A stretch of DNA of 37,513 nt from Acidobacteriota bacterium (GCA_030837085.1 JAUPLE010000623.1:1-37513), one strand, 5' to 3'. Positions 21,758 to 31,117 are shown, numbered from the stretch's first letter. The notes: a model not told the origin generated them from the sequence alone. Program-made: numbers and translations.

Positions 21758-23752
21758 GTGACAAATACAGCAGCCAAAAAACTTTTAATCATTAAGCCGT
21801 CATTCAAACCCCCGAAAGGATTTGGTATTGCGATTGAATATCCAATTGGAATGGCATATGTATTGGGATGCCTGGAAGTTAACAATCTTGCTTTCGATTT
21901 CATTGATTTGGAATTGTCGCCAAACTGGGTTGATCCGGTTAAATCAGCGTTGCAGGAAAACCACTACTATGCAATTGCAACCGGTGGATTAATTGGTTCT
22001 TATTTTTTCTTTCAGCAGTTTGTATCGCTAATTCGAAAATTGAATCCAGAACTCCCGGTGATTTTGGGAGGAAATATCGTCAAAGACTCCAGCGATCAAC
22101 TCCTTTTCAAGACCATAGGCATTGATTTTGGAATAATTGGAGAGGCAGAGAATGCGTTCCCTATACTCCTAAGAGCACTCCGTGGTAATGATAAAAAAGA
22201 ATTTGCCAGGATACCGAACCTTGTTTATAAAAATGATGATGGGGAGATTATCAGGAATAGACAGGAAAGAATTGACCTGGCAAACGTAAATATCCTTCCT
22301 GCATGGCATCATTTTGATATGAGTTATTACAGCAATAAGGCTTTATTATCCCAGATTGGGGATCGGCTCAAGTTTATGCCGGTCATTACCGGGAGAGGGT
22401 GTATTGGAAAGTGTACTTTTTGTTCTCCCTCCATCGGTGGATTTCGGAAACGACCAATTTCCGATGTCATAAATGAAATAAATATAATTTCTTCAAGATA
22501 TGATTTCGATTTTATATTCTTCCAGAATGAATTGTTCTATCCGGATGTCAGAAGCATCCGTGAGTTCTGTAAAAAGTATATCGAGAGTGGGCTCAAAGTG
22601 CCCTGGGCGGCTTCGGTACGCGTTGATTCGAATATTGATGTTGACACATTTCTTTTGATGAAAGAAGCCCGCTGCCTGGAGATTATGGGTGGTTTGGAAA
22701 GTGGCTCTGAAAAAATACTCGAACAAACCAGGAAAGGAATTACTACGGCTCAAATAAAAACATTTTTTAACAATGCCAAACAAGCCAATTTGCGGGCATG
22801 GGGAGACTTCATTATCGGTTTTGAGGGCGAGACGGAACAAGACATTAAAAAAACAATAGATTTACTCATCGAATTAGACGTCAACGGCGATGGCGCCATC
22901 CTCTACGTGTACCCGGGGACCGAAGTATATAAAAATGCGTGTCAGAAAGGACTTATTAAGGATGAACTGGGGCATCTTCAAAAAATCACACGCCTGTTTA
23001 CCAGTATCCATTCGCCCCATATAAAAAGGGATATCTTTAATGTAACTGGTATGTCAGACAGTGATTTTGTTGAGGTGGCAACGCGGGAATTACGCCGATA
23101 CCTGACTTTTAAGTTTAGTCGCAATCAAATCGTGGATCCGGGCTACAGGATGTATCTTATGGGCGAGAATATTCTCATGAGGATAGTGGGAAAATGTAGC
23201 ACTTGCGGTAATATGATTACCATCCTTCACAAAGTAAGTTCAGGACGTGAATATCACGGTATCCTGGGAGACGGAGTCTATAGCCGTTTTCTTTGCCCAC
23301 ATTGCTTTAGTTCGGCTGCAATCAACATATATAATTGCACAAAAACGACTAATCTTAAAGAATATTTTAATGAACTAAAAAAGAAAATCTCTTTATATAA
23401 AAGGATTATTTTAATTGGGACAAATCAAGACACATCGCTTATGTTGAGAATTGATTTATTTGGAATCGATTATAATAACATTCTTGGGGTATTTGATATT
23501 GCCGGGAATTTCCAGGGGGAATATTTTTTTACTCTGCCGGTTCTGAATAAAAAAGATGTAGATGCCTTAAAACCAGACTTTCTTTTGGTTACGGACTGTA
23601 CTGTTGACCCTGCTCACATTAAACAGTTATTCTGTGCATCAGATAACCGGACGCCTGAAATTGTTTTTCTGGCCGATGATATTACGCGGGGTAAGATAGA
23701 ATCATTTATGAAACGGATAGAATCTCAAAACAATTCAAATGCAATCCAATAA
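21758..23752 (+). CDS. B12-binding radical SAM protein with C-terminal zinc ribbon and Rossmann-like domain
   Basis: 664 residues from GTG 21758, which has GGGAG (21745-21749) at proper spacing; an in-frame TTG at 21743 lacks this. The N-terminal domain is B12-binding-like (PIGMAYVLGCLE, LPVILGGNIV, GIIGEAE). RGCIGKCTFC supplies C215, C219 and C222. The barrel shows IMGGLESGSEKIL and DFIIGFEGETEQDI, typical of BchE/HpnP-like enzymes. After residue ~475 comes an added region: CSTC (480-483) with CPHC (513-516), a likely zinc ribbon. A Rossmann-like segment follows (RIILIGTNQ, ILGVFDIAGN, PDFLLVTD), resembling the sugar-binding or sensor tails of surface-glycan proteins. This tail may recruit a substrate. 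Confidence 0.85.
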   Translation: MTNTAAKKLLIIKPSFKPPKGFGIAIEYPIGMAYVLGCLEVNNLAFDFIDLELSPNWVDPVKSALQENHYYAIATGGLIGSYFFFQQFVSLIRKLNPELPVILGGNIVKDSSDQLLFKTIGIDFGIIGEAENAFPILLRALRGNDKKEFARIPNLVYKNDDGEIIRNRQERIDLANVNILPAWHHFDMSYYSNKALLSQIGDRLKFMPVITGRGCIGKCTFCSPSIGGFRKRPISDVINEINIISSRYDFDFIFFQNELFYPDVRSIREFCKKYIESGLKVPWAASVRVDSNIDVDTFLLMKEARCLEIMGGLESGSEKILEQTRKGITTAQIKTFFNNAKQANLRAWGDFIIGFEGETEQDIKKTIDLLIELDVNGDGAILYVYPGTEVYKNACQKGLIKDELGHLQKITRLFTSIHSPHIKRDIFNVTGMSDSDFVEVATRELRRYLTFKFSRNQIVDPGYRMYLMGENILMRIVGKCSTCGNMITILHKVSSGREYHGILGDGVYSRFLCPHCFSSAAINIYNCTKTTNLKEYFNELKKKISLYKRIILIGTNQDTSLMLRIDLFGIDYNNILGVFDIAGNFQGEYFFTLPVLNKKDVDALKPDFLLVTDCTVDPAHIKQLFCASDNRTPEIVFLADDITRGKIESFMKRIESQNNSNAIQ

Positions 23753-23780
23753 ATGCTAACCTGAAACAAGTGAGGAAAAA

Positions 23781-25502
23781 ATGTTAATACAAACCTTTAT
23801 AGGAAACCAGGGTCGCGAGCTTTGCATTGTCTATCATTGGATTTGTCCTAATGCACCTGCGGTTATAATTTGTCCGGGAATAGCCAATAGTATGTCTGAT
23901 CCACGATATCTTTTGTCTATATTAGCGCGAAAGTTGGCTTCGCTAGGACTAAATGTCTTCCAATTTGATTATTTCGGCAGCGGCGACAGCGTCGGCGACT
24001 TTATTGGGATTACCCAGGAATCATTAATAGAATCCGCAAAACAAATCATTGAATTTGCAGAATCACTTGGAGTCGCTGAATTTGGACTTATTGGCTACGG
24101 GATAGGAAATGCCATAATCGGTTCCTTTATTGAACATCCTAAAGTAAAAACAGCCGCGCTTTTATCACCACACTTTCACATATATTCCCCGGAAGGTCAA
24201 GAGATATGGAAAAGTTTTGCCCAGAATTTATCATTTGATATGACAGAACCCGTATTTTCGCGGCGACAACATGCATCTGCTCCCATTGGTGATCTTTGGC
24301 GGGCTGTCGTAGGAGAAACCACAGAGGGAAGTAATGCCTGTGGTCCCCTAAATCCATTTTTCCTGCAAGGAGTAACAGATATGCGTCCCCAGGAAAAGTT
24401 TCTAATTTCTGATAAACCATTACTTATTATATCGGAGCAGAAAGATGATGCATTATTTAGATCAGGGCTGCCGGTTGAATATGCGCCTATTGAGAGTAAT
24501 ATTAATCCTGGAAGAATTTCCTGGCATTGGTGTATTCAATGCAGGGAAATAATAGTAGTTCGTTTATCGGATTGGTTTCAGTCGCACTTAATCACCAATC
24601 ATAATCTGCAAAGACAAAGTTCCCTTAATGCGCCAGGAATAGCTGGTGTTGATCAGCCAGGAGAAAAAAAACAGCTATACTCACTGACGATTGATGTTGA
24701 GGGACAATCAGTCCTGGGAATATTGCATGTGCCATCACTTACGTCGAAGCCAAAGCCGGTTTGTGTTATTTATGAACCTGGTCTAACCTGTAATCGTGTC
24801 GATATTCATCGTGTCGGTCCGAGGCTTGCCGCTGCATTAACAAAACGTGGATTTTACATGTGCCAATATGATGCCCGAGGAACCGGGGTAAGTGCAGGGG
24901 AATTCCATGAGTTCACCTGGAGTAGAAAAATGCAGGATATCCTGCGTATTATGCAATATATCGAGGACAAAACAGCAGTAAAACATTTTGTGATTCTTTC
25001 AGCCAGCGCCGGGGCCAAAATTGCCTGTTTGGCTGCCAACAGGGATCCACGTGTTTGTGGAATGATTCTATGGGGACCGATCATTGAAGAATATGATCCG
25101 GAGGAGCTTTTTCCTGAATATAATGAAAAAAATAAATGGATTATGGCATGTGGGCATGCGATCAAATCCGGGTTTGTACGTCACCCCTCAGGCACCCTGG
25201 TATTCGAATCGTCCGGCCTTTGGCTGGGGGTAAATTACCATATTGATGAACACAAATATAAATTTTTTGAGGAATTCGAGTCCTGTCGTAAACCGGGGCT
25301 GATCGTTCTACCGAGTAGTGACAAAGCTGTAGTTAATTCTGTGCTGCAAATAATTTTAAAACATGACGAAAAACACCTTCATGAGATACCAGGTATCCAT
25401 GGATTCGAACCGGAAGTGGTTGAAGATGTCGTTAATTATAGCGCCGAGTGGCTTGAGAAATTTATCGCATCTTCATCTTTGGAACCATATCCTGGTGGAT
25501 AG
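23781..25502 (+). CDS. Tandem alpha/beta hydrolase, first domain with missing nucleophile
   Basis: 573 residues with two alpha/beta-hydrolase domains. Domain 1 (about 1-275) retains FDYFGSGDSVGDF, but its nucleophile elbow reads GYGIG, with glycine at position 107 instead of serine. Domain 2 (about 295-573) has YDARGTGVSAGEF and LSASAGAKIA, with serine S409 at the elbow and a histidine candidate in IPGIHGFEPE near the end. It is therefore probably a pseudo-enzyme/enzyme pair. Such proteins can be esterases, thioesterases or acyltransferases. With a free carrier protein in the same operon, acyl release or transfer is a reasonable guess. There is no signal peptide. RBS GAGG is present. Confidence 0.75.
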   Translation: MLIQTFIGNQGRELCIVYHWICPNAPAVIICPGIANSMSDPRYLLSILARKLASLGLNVFQFDYFGSGDSVGDFIGITQESLIESAKQIIEFAESLGVAEFGLIGYGIGNAIIGSFIEHPKVKTAALLSPHFHIYSPEGQEIWKSFAQNLSFDMTEPVFSRRQHASAPIGDLWRAVVGETTEGSNACGPLNPFFLQGVTDMRPQEKFLISDKPLLIISEQKDDALFRSGLPVEYAPIESNINPGRISWHWCIQCREIIVVRLSDWFQSHLITNHNLQRQSSLNAPGIAGVDQPGEKKQLYSLTIDVEGQSVLGILHVPSLTSKPKPVCVIYEPGLTCNRVDIHRVGPRLAAALTKRGFYMCQYDARGTGVSAGEFHEFTWSRKMQDILRIMQYIEDKTAVKHFVILSASAGAKIACLAANRDPRVCGMILWGPIIEEYDPEELFPEYNEKNKWIMACGHAIKSGFVRHPSGTLVFESSGLWLGVNYHIDEHKYKFFEEFESCRKPGLIVLPSSDKAVVNSVLQIILKHDEKHLHEIPGIHGFEPEVVEDVVNYSAEWLEKFIASSSLEPYPGG

Positions 25503-25554
25503 CCGATTGGCTCCCATCATCTCAACAATAAGATTTAGATAAGGAGGATACTTC

Positions 25555-26502
25555 GTGTTGTATTTTGTTACTAAAGATGAGGCCTTAATATATGGTCGAA
25601 GAATAGAGATTAACGTCGTCTATCATTGCAATTTATCGTGTCGTGCCTGTGCTCACTTCTCCCCCATATCGCCAAAATACTATCTCGATCCAAATGAATT
25701 ATACCAACAACTTTCAATTTTAGCCAAATGTTTTCGGGTTAGGTATGTTGAATTACTTGGAGGCGAACCCTTGCTCCATCCGCAACTTATAGAAATCGCT
25801 CGTGCAGTCCGTGAATCCGGTGTAACTCGCTATATAAGAATTATAACCAATGGTCTTCTCTTGGAGAAAATGAAGGATATTTTCTGGAAGGAAGTAGACG
25901 AAATCCACATTTCAGAATATCCCGGGAAGGAAATGACACAGGCGCAATTGGATTACATCCGGAACAAGGCAGAATTATTAAATGTAAATATAGAGTTCAT
26001 GCATTATGTCAACTTTCGCGAAGTCTACTCCAGCATTGGCACAAATGATGCCGCGCTAATAAAACGTATTTATAAGTCATGTCAATGTACTCACCGATAC
26101 CAAAGCTTTACTTTTGCACAGGGATATTTCTATAAGTGTCCCCTGGCTTTCTTCATACCATTAAAATCACAAAATATTGAAATAAGCGATCCAACTGTGG
26201 ATGGAGTAAAAATTATTGACGTTCCGGACCTGAGAGAAAAGTTGCTGCAATATCTTGAATCGCCAAATCCACTGAACTCTTGCAAGTATTGCCTGGGAAG
26301 TGTTGGTAAATTGTTTCCCCATGAAACAATTCCACGAAAACATTGGCACACATTGCATGAATTTTCAACCGAACAATTAATTGATATGAAACAACTGGAT
26401 GTTTTAGAAAACATCAGTCCTGACGCGGATAATGGTTTTTTAAAACAACCATACCCTCAATACAATTATTTAGATGTAAGGCCGATAACAAGTGAGGTTT
26501 GA
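25555..26502 (+). CDS. Radical SAM protein with additional C-terminal cysteines
   Basis: 315 residues from GTG 25555, preceded by AAGGAGG. CNLSCRACAH gives the cluster cysteines C25, C29 and C32. VELLGGEPLLHPQL is the glycine-rich SAM-binding GGEP motif and RIITNGLLL follows. In the C-terminal third, CQCTH, FYKCPLAFF and CKYCLG could ligate a second iron-sulfur cluster as in SPASM/twitch proteins. No B12 domain is present. Its stop is directly followed by the start of a second radical SAM gene. Relatives act on peptides, sugars or small alcohols; the substrate is unknown. Confidence 0.8.
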   Translation: MLYFVTKDEALIYGRRIEINVVYHCNLSCRACAHFSPISPKYYLDPNELYQQLSILAKCFRVRYVELLGGEPLLHPQLIEIARAVRESGVTRYIRIITNGLLLEKMKDIFWKEVDEIHISEYPGKEMTQAQLDYIRNKAELLNVNIEFMHYVNFREVYSSIGTNDAALIKRIYKSCQCTHRYQSFTFAQGYFYKCPLAFFIPLKSQNIEISDPTVDGVKIIDVPDLREKLLQYLESPNPLNSCKYCLGSVGKLFPHETIPRKHWHTLHEFSTEQLIDMKQLDVLENISPDADNGFLKQPYPQYNYLDVRPITSEV

Positions 26503-27519
26503 ATGATAAAGGATCGCCAATTTACCGTTAGAACGGATATTACAAATTTTTGCAACCTAAGTTGTGATATGTGTCATTTCGGAGCCTATTCTCCCCCTGA
26601 CAAGACTCGAATAACATTGGAGCAATTTAAAACAAGATTTTCCGAACTGGGACAAAAAACAAAAACCATTCTTCTTTCTTGTGCTTGCGAACCTCTTTGC
26701 ACTACACTTGAAGAATTTAATTCAATTGTTAATTATGCCTCGAAAGAGCTCGATATCAAAGATATCAGGCTTATTACCAATGCAGTAAATCTAAACAAAA
26801 AATTCTGTTCACAAATCATTGAGTCCGGGATTTCTCAAGTTCATATCTCTATTGATAGTAATATAAAGGAAACTTATGAGAAGATCCGCAAGGTCGCCAA
26901 ATTTGAGCGAGTGGCTTCAAATATTACCAGGTTGCGAGACCTCAAAGATAAATATAAGACAACATTTCCCATAATTCAATTCAATGTTGTGCTCATGAAA
27001 TCAAATATTAAACAGATGGAAAATTTTATTGACTTTGCCCAGCAAATGGGTTGTGAGCAAATATCTTTTTTTCACCTGATTCCCAAGAAAAAAGAACATT
27101 ATGATGAAATATTATTCCATTACAAAAAGCAGACAAACGTAATTTTAGACATCATCCGGAAAAAGTGCAAAATGCATAAGATTTCCATCCTGGATATTCC
27201 CGAAAATTTTTGTTTGCCGCCATTGAAAACAGAAGCTGAAGCCAACAACAAAACCAGGCCACGTTTATGCCGATATGTTAATTCCAATGATGTCTTTATT
27301 ACCGATACTGCGGATTTTAGACCCTGCGGTTTCTGGTATAATGAACCTCCCTTTGGAAATCTTGATAAAGAAAAATTCCAGGACATCTGGGAAAAAAAGG
27401 ATTACATTCTTTTCCGCGATGAAATGAAAAAAGGCATCATTTCAAAATATTGTTGTGAAATTTGTCCATCAATGGGGACAGGCGATGTGAACGATCCCAA
27501 AACATTCCAGGTCCATTAA
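26503..27519 (+). CDS. Radical SAM/SPASM-type protein
   Basis: 338 residues. FCNLSCDMCHFG provides C17, C21 and C24. LSCACEPLC stands at the usual GGEP position, which is unusual because the motif is replaced by a cysteine-bearing segment. IRLITNAVNL and VHISIDSN continue the barrel. The C-terminal part has LCRY, FRPCGFWYNEPPFGNL and CCEICPS, a SPASM-like auxiliary cluster arrangement of the type used by peptide- and alcohol-modifying enzymes. The gene is immediately adjacent to the previous radical SAM gene, so the two may act together. Confidence 0.8.
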   Translation: MIKDRQFTVRTDITNFCNLSCDMCHFGAYSPPDKTRITLEQFKTRFSELGQKTKTILLSCACEPLCTTLEEFNSIVNYASKELDIKDIRLITNAVNLNKKFCSQIIESGISQVHISIDSNIKETYEKIRKVAKFERVASNITRLRDLKDKYKTTFPIIQFNVVLMKSNIKQMENFIDFAQQMGCEQISFFHLIPKKKEHYDEILFHYKKQTNVILDIIRKKCKMHKISILDIPENFCLPPLKTEAEANNKTRPRLCRYVNSNDVFITDTADFRPCGFWYNEPPFGNLDKEKFQDIWEKKDYILFRDEMKKGIISKYCCEICPSMGTGDVNDPKTFQVH

Positions 27520-27538
27520 AATTACATCTTCCGGCTAT

Positions 27539-28546
27539 ATGGAGAAAAAACTTCGCATGCTTATACTTTTACGGCGACGCCTGGATTATGTTAAATATTT
27601 GTTAGGATTACGTAAATCCGTTCATATTTTTAATAATACTCCTGCGCCTAAACAAATATCCATCTTAATTCCTGATTCCCTGGGTGATATAGCGATCAAC
27701 TCGAGTATCACACAGTATTTTAAGTCGTGTTTTCCTGGTGTCAAAATTACGCTAATCACACATCCTAAATATCTGAAGGCCGGTTATTTCAACCCCAATT
27801 ATGATTTACTGATGGAGTATCCCACGCATTACCTGGTTTTTCAGCCGTGGGAACTGACCTATGAAAATCAATGCAAAATTGCACAAGAGGTAACACCCCA
27901 CATGGATAGGCTTTACTTATGTCAACCCAGCGCATGGTGTGACCACCTGGTGCCTAAGTTTACCATGCTGGAGTTACAAAACCACTTGTGCAAGATACCT
28001 GGCAAAGATCGGTTTCTGCCCAAATTGCGGATTCCCGAGCAATATCAAAAAAAGGCCGAGCAGTTTCGCGCCGGTTTGAGAGCCCCGGTATTTTTAATAG
28101 CGCGACAGGCGTACACTGCGACCTATAACAACCGGGTATGCGAATATTGGAGACGCCTCACGGAATACTGTGTTCATAAAGGATTAACTATCCTGGATAA
28201 TTCAAAAGAACCTGCTGTTAAACACCAACGCTGCCTCCCGGTTGGAGAAATGCCGCTCCCTGAGATCATTGCGCTGGCAAATCTCTGTGACGGGGTTATG
28301 GCTTTACGCAGTGGCTTGTGCGATTTAGTAGGGTTTTCGACCCGGTGCCCACAATACGTTATTCATCCATGTGGGTTCTATCCCTTCTCTCGCACCACTT
28401 TCCTGGCGTGGAGTTCGTTAGTTAAAATGGGGGCTGATTTTGTGGAGGAACACGAAAATTCTTTCACGGAAGCCGCCGATGTAGAAATTGAACTGGACCG
28501 AAGTCGAGAGTGGCTGTTATCAAGGCTTGCAAATTATGGATTATAG
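27539..28546 (+). CDS. GT9 (heptosyltransferase)-like glycosyltransferase
   Basis: 335 residues. ISILIPDSLGDIAINSSITQ at the N-terminus resembles the GDxxxxxP region of ADP-heptose:LPS heptosyltransferases. FPGVKITLITHPKYL and, near the C-terminus, LANLCDGVMALRSGLCDLV resemble the donor-site block of GT-B family 9 proteins. Conservation is modest, so this may be a general GT-B enzyme. An RfaE2-like nucleotidyltransferase at 5130 could provide an ADP-sugar donor (inference). Its last 11 nt overlap the next gene. Confidence 0.6.
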   Translation: MEKKLRMLILLRRRLDYVKYLLGLRKSVHIFNNTPAPKQISILIPDSLGDIAINSSITQYFKSCFPGVKITLITHPKYLKAGYFNPNYDLLMEYPTHYLVFQPWELTYENQCKIAQEVTPHMDRLYLCQPSAWCDHLVPKFTMLELQNHLCKIPGKDRFLPKLRIPEQYQKKAEQFRAGLRAPVFLIARQAYTATYNNRVCEYWRRLTEYCVHKGLTILDNSKEPAVKHQRCLPVGEMPLPEIIALANLCDGVMALRSGLCDLVGFSTRCPQYVIHPCGFYPFSRTTFLAWSSLVKMGADFVEEHENSFTEAADVEIELDRSREWLLSRLANYGL

Positions 28547-30047
28547 TGCTATCTTGAAATGGGCTGCGGGTTGCGTCAAACCACTTACAGGCCCGCTTGA
28601 GTTTGATGAGGATGTCCTGATCAACCTGGTCGATAAACACAACTTATCAGGAAGATTTATGCAAAAACTTACCAATCATAAAGGACCTTCTTTCACACCG
28701 AAATTCAATGAGGCTTTAAAGGATTTGCATCACGAAACAAAAAGCCAGGTCATGCGAAATATAAACGCTTTTCGCAGCATAAAAACTCAGATGCCGCCTT
28801 CTACAGGTTTAATTATTATCAAAGGAGTTTCAACTTATGTACTGACAAGTCAAGAACATACAATGCGATCAGGGGATATTGACCTTCTCAGCAATGATAC
28901 AACCTCTCTTGTTCGTACACTAAGTGAGATGGCTTATCAACAAACACGAGCGCCCTTTCTACACGAAATCGGAGAATATACAAAAGGCTCCATTGAAGTC
29001 GATATACATGATCATTTCCCTGTATACGGCTACACCGATTCACTGCTTCATACAGATCTACTGCCCCAAAATAACCCGGGAATATGGCGCCAAAGCTATA
29101 CTATGAAACACACCAGGATTACCTATGATGATTTGAAAAAATATTCATGCCAGGGGAATATGTCCAGTACAGAAAATGTGACAGCAGCAGACCCCAATAT
29201 ATTATCCGTCATAATCTGCGCACATGCCTTTATGAATTATACAAATATGTGGTCTATCTCACATCGGGAAAAAGCTTATGTACGTCTGGGAGAAATTGCC
29301 GATTTATTTGATTTAGTTAGACATCCTGCGTTTGCTGACGCATATTTCCTGGAACTGGTAAAGCAATTTCAAGCGACAGATGCAGTCGAATGGGCTGCCA
29401 ACATTTCGTCCATTTTATTCGGAAAGAATCCTTTACCAATTCATAGTTCGACAGCGCTTGATGAAGAACTTCCAAAATCCCGTTTCCCGCGCTGCTTATG
29501 GTGGAATTTTTGGGCCGACCTACCATCCGGGGTAAACGAACTTATTCAAAAAGAGTGGCTGGCAATGGATTGGCTCACAAAAAAACTTGGCGCTAATATA
29601 TTGGCAAGCCAGGGACCTTCTAAAACATTTAGCACAATACAACATGAGGGATGTCAGTTATTAAAGCGTTTCATAACTCAGGAGAAACTTCCTATCCCCT
29701 TAGCTCTTGAAATGACCATATCAGAAATTGGTATTCAAATTATTATTAAGATATTACCAGGGCGACAGTCCGATATTGAGCGAATTCGGATAGACTTCGG
29801 GCATATTGCCACTGAATGGACTTATTCAAATAATAAGCAAATACAAACTCAAATAGGCAAGCATGTAGACGTAAAGTTGAATCATCAGGGTATGAACTGC
29901 GAGGTAAAGTTTCACTATCCATGGGAGTTACTTGGACAATCAATTAAAAAGGCACGTAAAGTGCCTGTCTTGATTGGTGTAGGGCAACAATCTGATAATG
30001 ATGGTTTAATTGCAAGTACACTGATTCCGTTAGAGTTATATTTATAA
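28536..30047 (+). CDS. NTP_transf_5-like nucleotidyltransferase family protein
   Basis: 503 residues from ATG 28536; an in-frame ATG at 28488 lies inside the previous gene. GLIIIKGVSTYVL (K96-G97) followed by RSGDIDLLS (D114, D116) is the metal-binding polymerase-beta-type nucleotidyltransferase site of the PF14907-like family, and a further acidic residue lies in SIEVDIHDHFPVY. About 130 C-terminal residues are extra and of unknown fold. Family members occur in lasso-peptide and other RiPP clusters; PsmN-type proteins are involved in attaching hexoses to a phosphorylated peptide. With an HPr-kinase-like gene in the same operon, a similar phosphorylation and decoration role is conceivable. 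Confidence 0.65.
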   Translation: MDYSAILKWAAGCVKPLTGPLEFDEDVLINLVDKHNLSGRFMQKLTNHKGPSFTPKFNEALKDLHHETKSQVMRNINAFRSIKTQMPPSTGLIIIKGVSTYVLTSQEHTMRSGDIDLLSNDTTSLVRTLSEMAYQQTRAPFLHEIGEYTKGSIEVDIHDHFPVYGYTDSLLHTDLLPQNNPGIWRQSYTMKHTRITYDDLKKYSCQGNMSSTENVTAADPNILSVIICAHAFMNYTNMWSISHREKAYVRLGEIADLFDLVRHPAFADAYFLELVKQFQATDAVEWAANISSILFGKNPLPIHSSTALDEELPKSRFPRCLWWNFWADLPSGVNELIQKEWLAMDWLTKKLGANILASQGPSKTFSTIQHEGCQLLKRFITQEKLPIPLALEMTISEIGIQIIIKILPGRQSDIERIRIDFGHIATEWTYSNNKQIQTQIGKHVDVKLNHQGMNCEVKFHYPWELLGQSIKKARKVPVLIGVGQQSDNDGLIASTLIPLELYL

Positions 30048-30082
30048 CATTCGATGATTATACCTGGACAAGGAGAAATAAA

Positions 30083-31117
30083 ATGCAAGGAGCTTTGGTT
30101 GGTTTTGGAACAATCGCCGGGGGACACCTGGACGCCTACTTAAATACGGAGGTCATGGACATCAAAGCAGTATTTGATCCTTTAGCGGAGCGAAGGAAAA
30201 AGGCAAAACTAATTGCCCCTCGTATAAATACCTATAGTACTCTTGATGATATGTTTTCCAGGGAAAAGTTAGATTTTATAGATATTTGTTCACCCCCCAA
30301 TACCCATCATAACTACATCCGTTCAGGTCTTTCCAATAACTGCCATGTTATGTGTGAAAAACCGTTTCTTTTATTTTCCGAGCAATATAAAGGTCTCCTG
30401 GCTCTAACAAAGTCGGAAAACAAAGTAGTCTTTCCTTCTCATAATTATAAATTTTCACCGATACTGCGGCTTATAAGAGAAATCGTCCACTCAGAACATT
30501 TCGGACAAATAATAAGCGGACATTTTAGGACTTTTCGTTCCGGGCACGCCGTAGGTGTTCCCGAATGGAATCCCCATTGGCGACGCGATTTGAATATATC
30601 AGGCGGTGGTATCCTTCGTGATCATGGAACTCACAGCATTTACATTGCCTGTGAGATGTGCCGGCAAATTCCCACCGCGGTTTCATGCATCATGGGAAAT
30701 TTGAAGGCCGATCAATATAAAGATACCGAAGATACCGTTTTAATGACCCTGTACTTCGATCACAATATCCACTTTATCATCAATCTTTCCTGGGCCGCCG
30801 GTTATCGGAACACTTATTATTCAATTATGGGCAGTAATGAAAATATCATCGTTGAAAATGATAATTTGATATATACAAAAAAGGAAGGGGAAATAATCAG
30901 GAAATCAATATCTTCTGAATTTGACGATCCATCCCACAAATCATGGTTTAAGGGCATATTTTGCGACTTTAAAGATGTGGTTGAACATCAAAACCGCCAG
31001 TTGCCGTTGTTAAAAGAAGCTTTAATAACCACTTTAGTTATTGAGTGCGCCTATCTATCCGCGAAACAGGGAGGAAAATTAATTAATGTACCATCGATGT
31101 TCGAACAACTTACTTAA
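30083..31117 (+). CDS. Gfo/Idh/MocA-family oxidoreductase
   Basis: 344 residues. GALVGFGTIAGGHLDAYL is the N-terminal NAD(P)-binding loop. DFIDICSPPNTHHNYI and VMCEKPF contain the conserved catalytic/cofactor lysine, and DHGTHSIYIACEM gives the conserved D-x-x-x-H. These enzymes oxidise, reduce or epimerise hydroxyls of sugars, inositols or NDP-sugars. Here the likely role is a step in making or tailoring the sugar moiety. Strong RBS AAGGAG. The C-terminal end overlaps the next gene by 32 nt. Confidence 0.85.
   Translation: MQGALVGFGTIAGGHLDAYLNTEVMDIKAVFDPLAERRKKAKLIAPRINTYSTLDDMFSREKLDFIDICSPPNTHHNYIRSGLSNNCHVMCEKPFLLFSEQYKGLLALTKSENKVVFPSHNYKFSPILRLIREIVHSEHFGQIISGHFRTFRSGHAVGVPEWNPHWRRDLNISGGGILRDHGTHSIYIACEMCRQIPTAVSCIMGNLKADQYKDTEDTVLMTLYFDHNIHFIINLSWAAGYRNTYYSIMGSNENIIVENDNLIYTKKEGEIIRKSISSEFDDPSHKSWFKGIFCDFKDVVEHQNRQLPLLKEALITTLVIECAYLSAKQGGKLINVPSMFEQLT

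Noticed and set aside
22493-22840. 115-codon minus-strand frame
   Set aside because: It is antisense to the core of the third B12 radical SAM protein, whose motifs are intact.
4082-30047. Lasso-peptide cluster
   Set aside because: The HprK-like and NTP_transf_5-like genes suggest it, but no asparagine-synthetase-like cyclase, no transglutaminase-like protease and no lasso-type precursor are seen.
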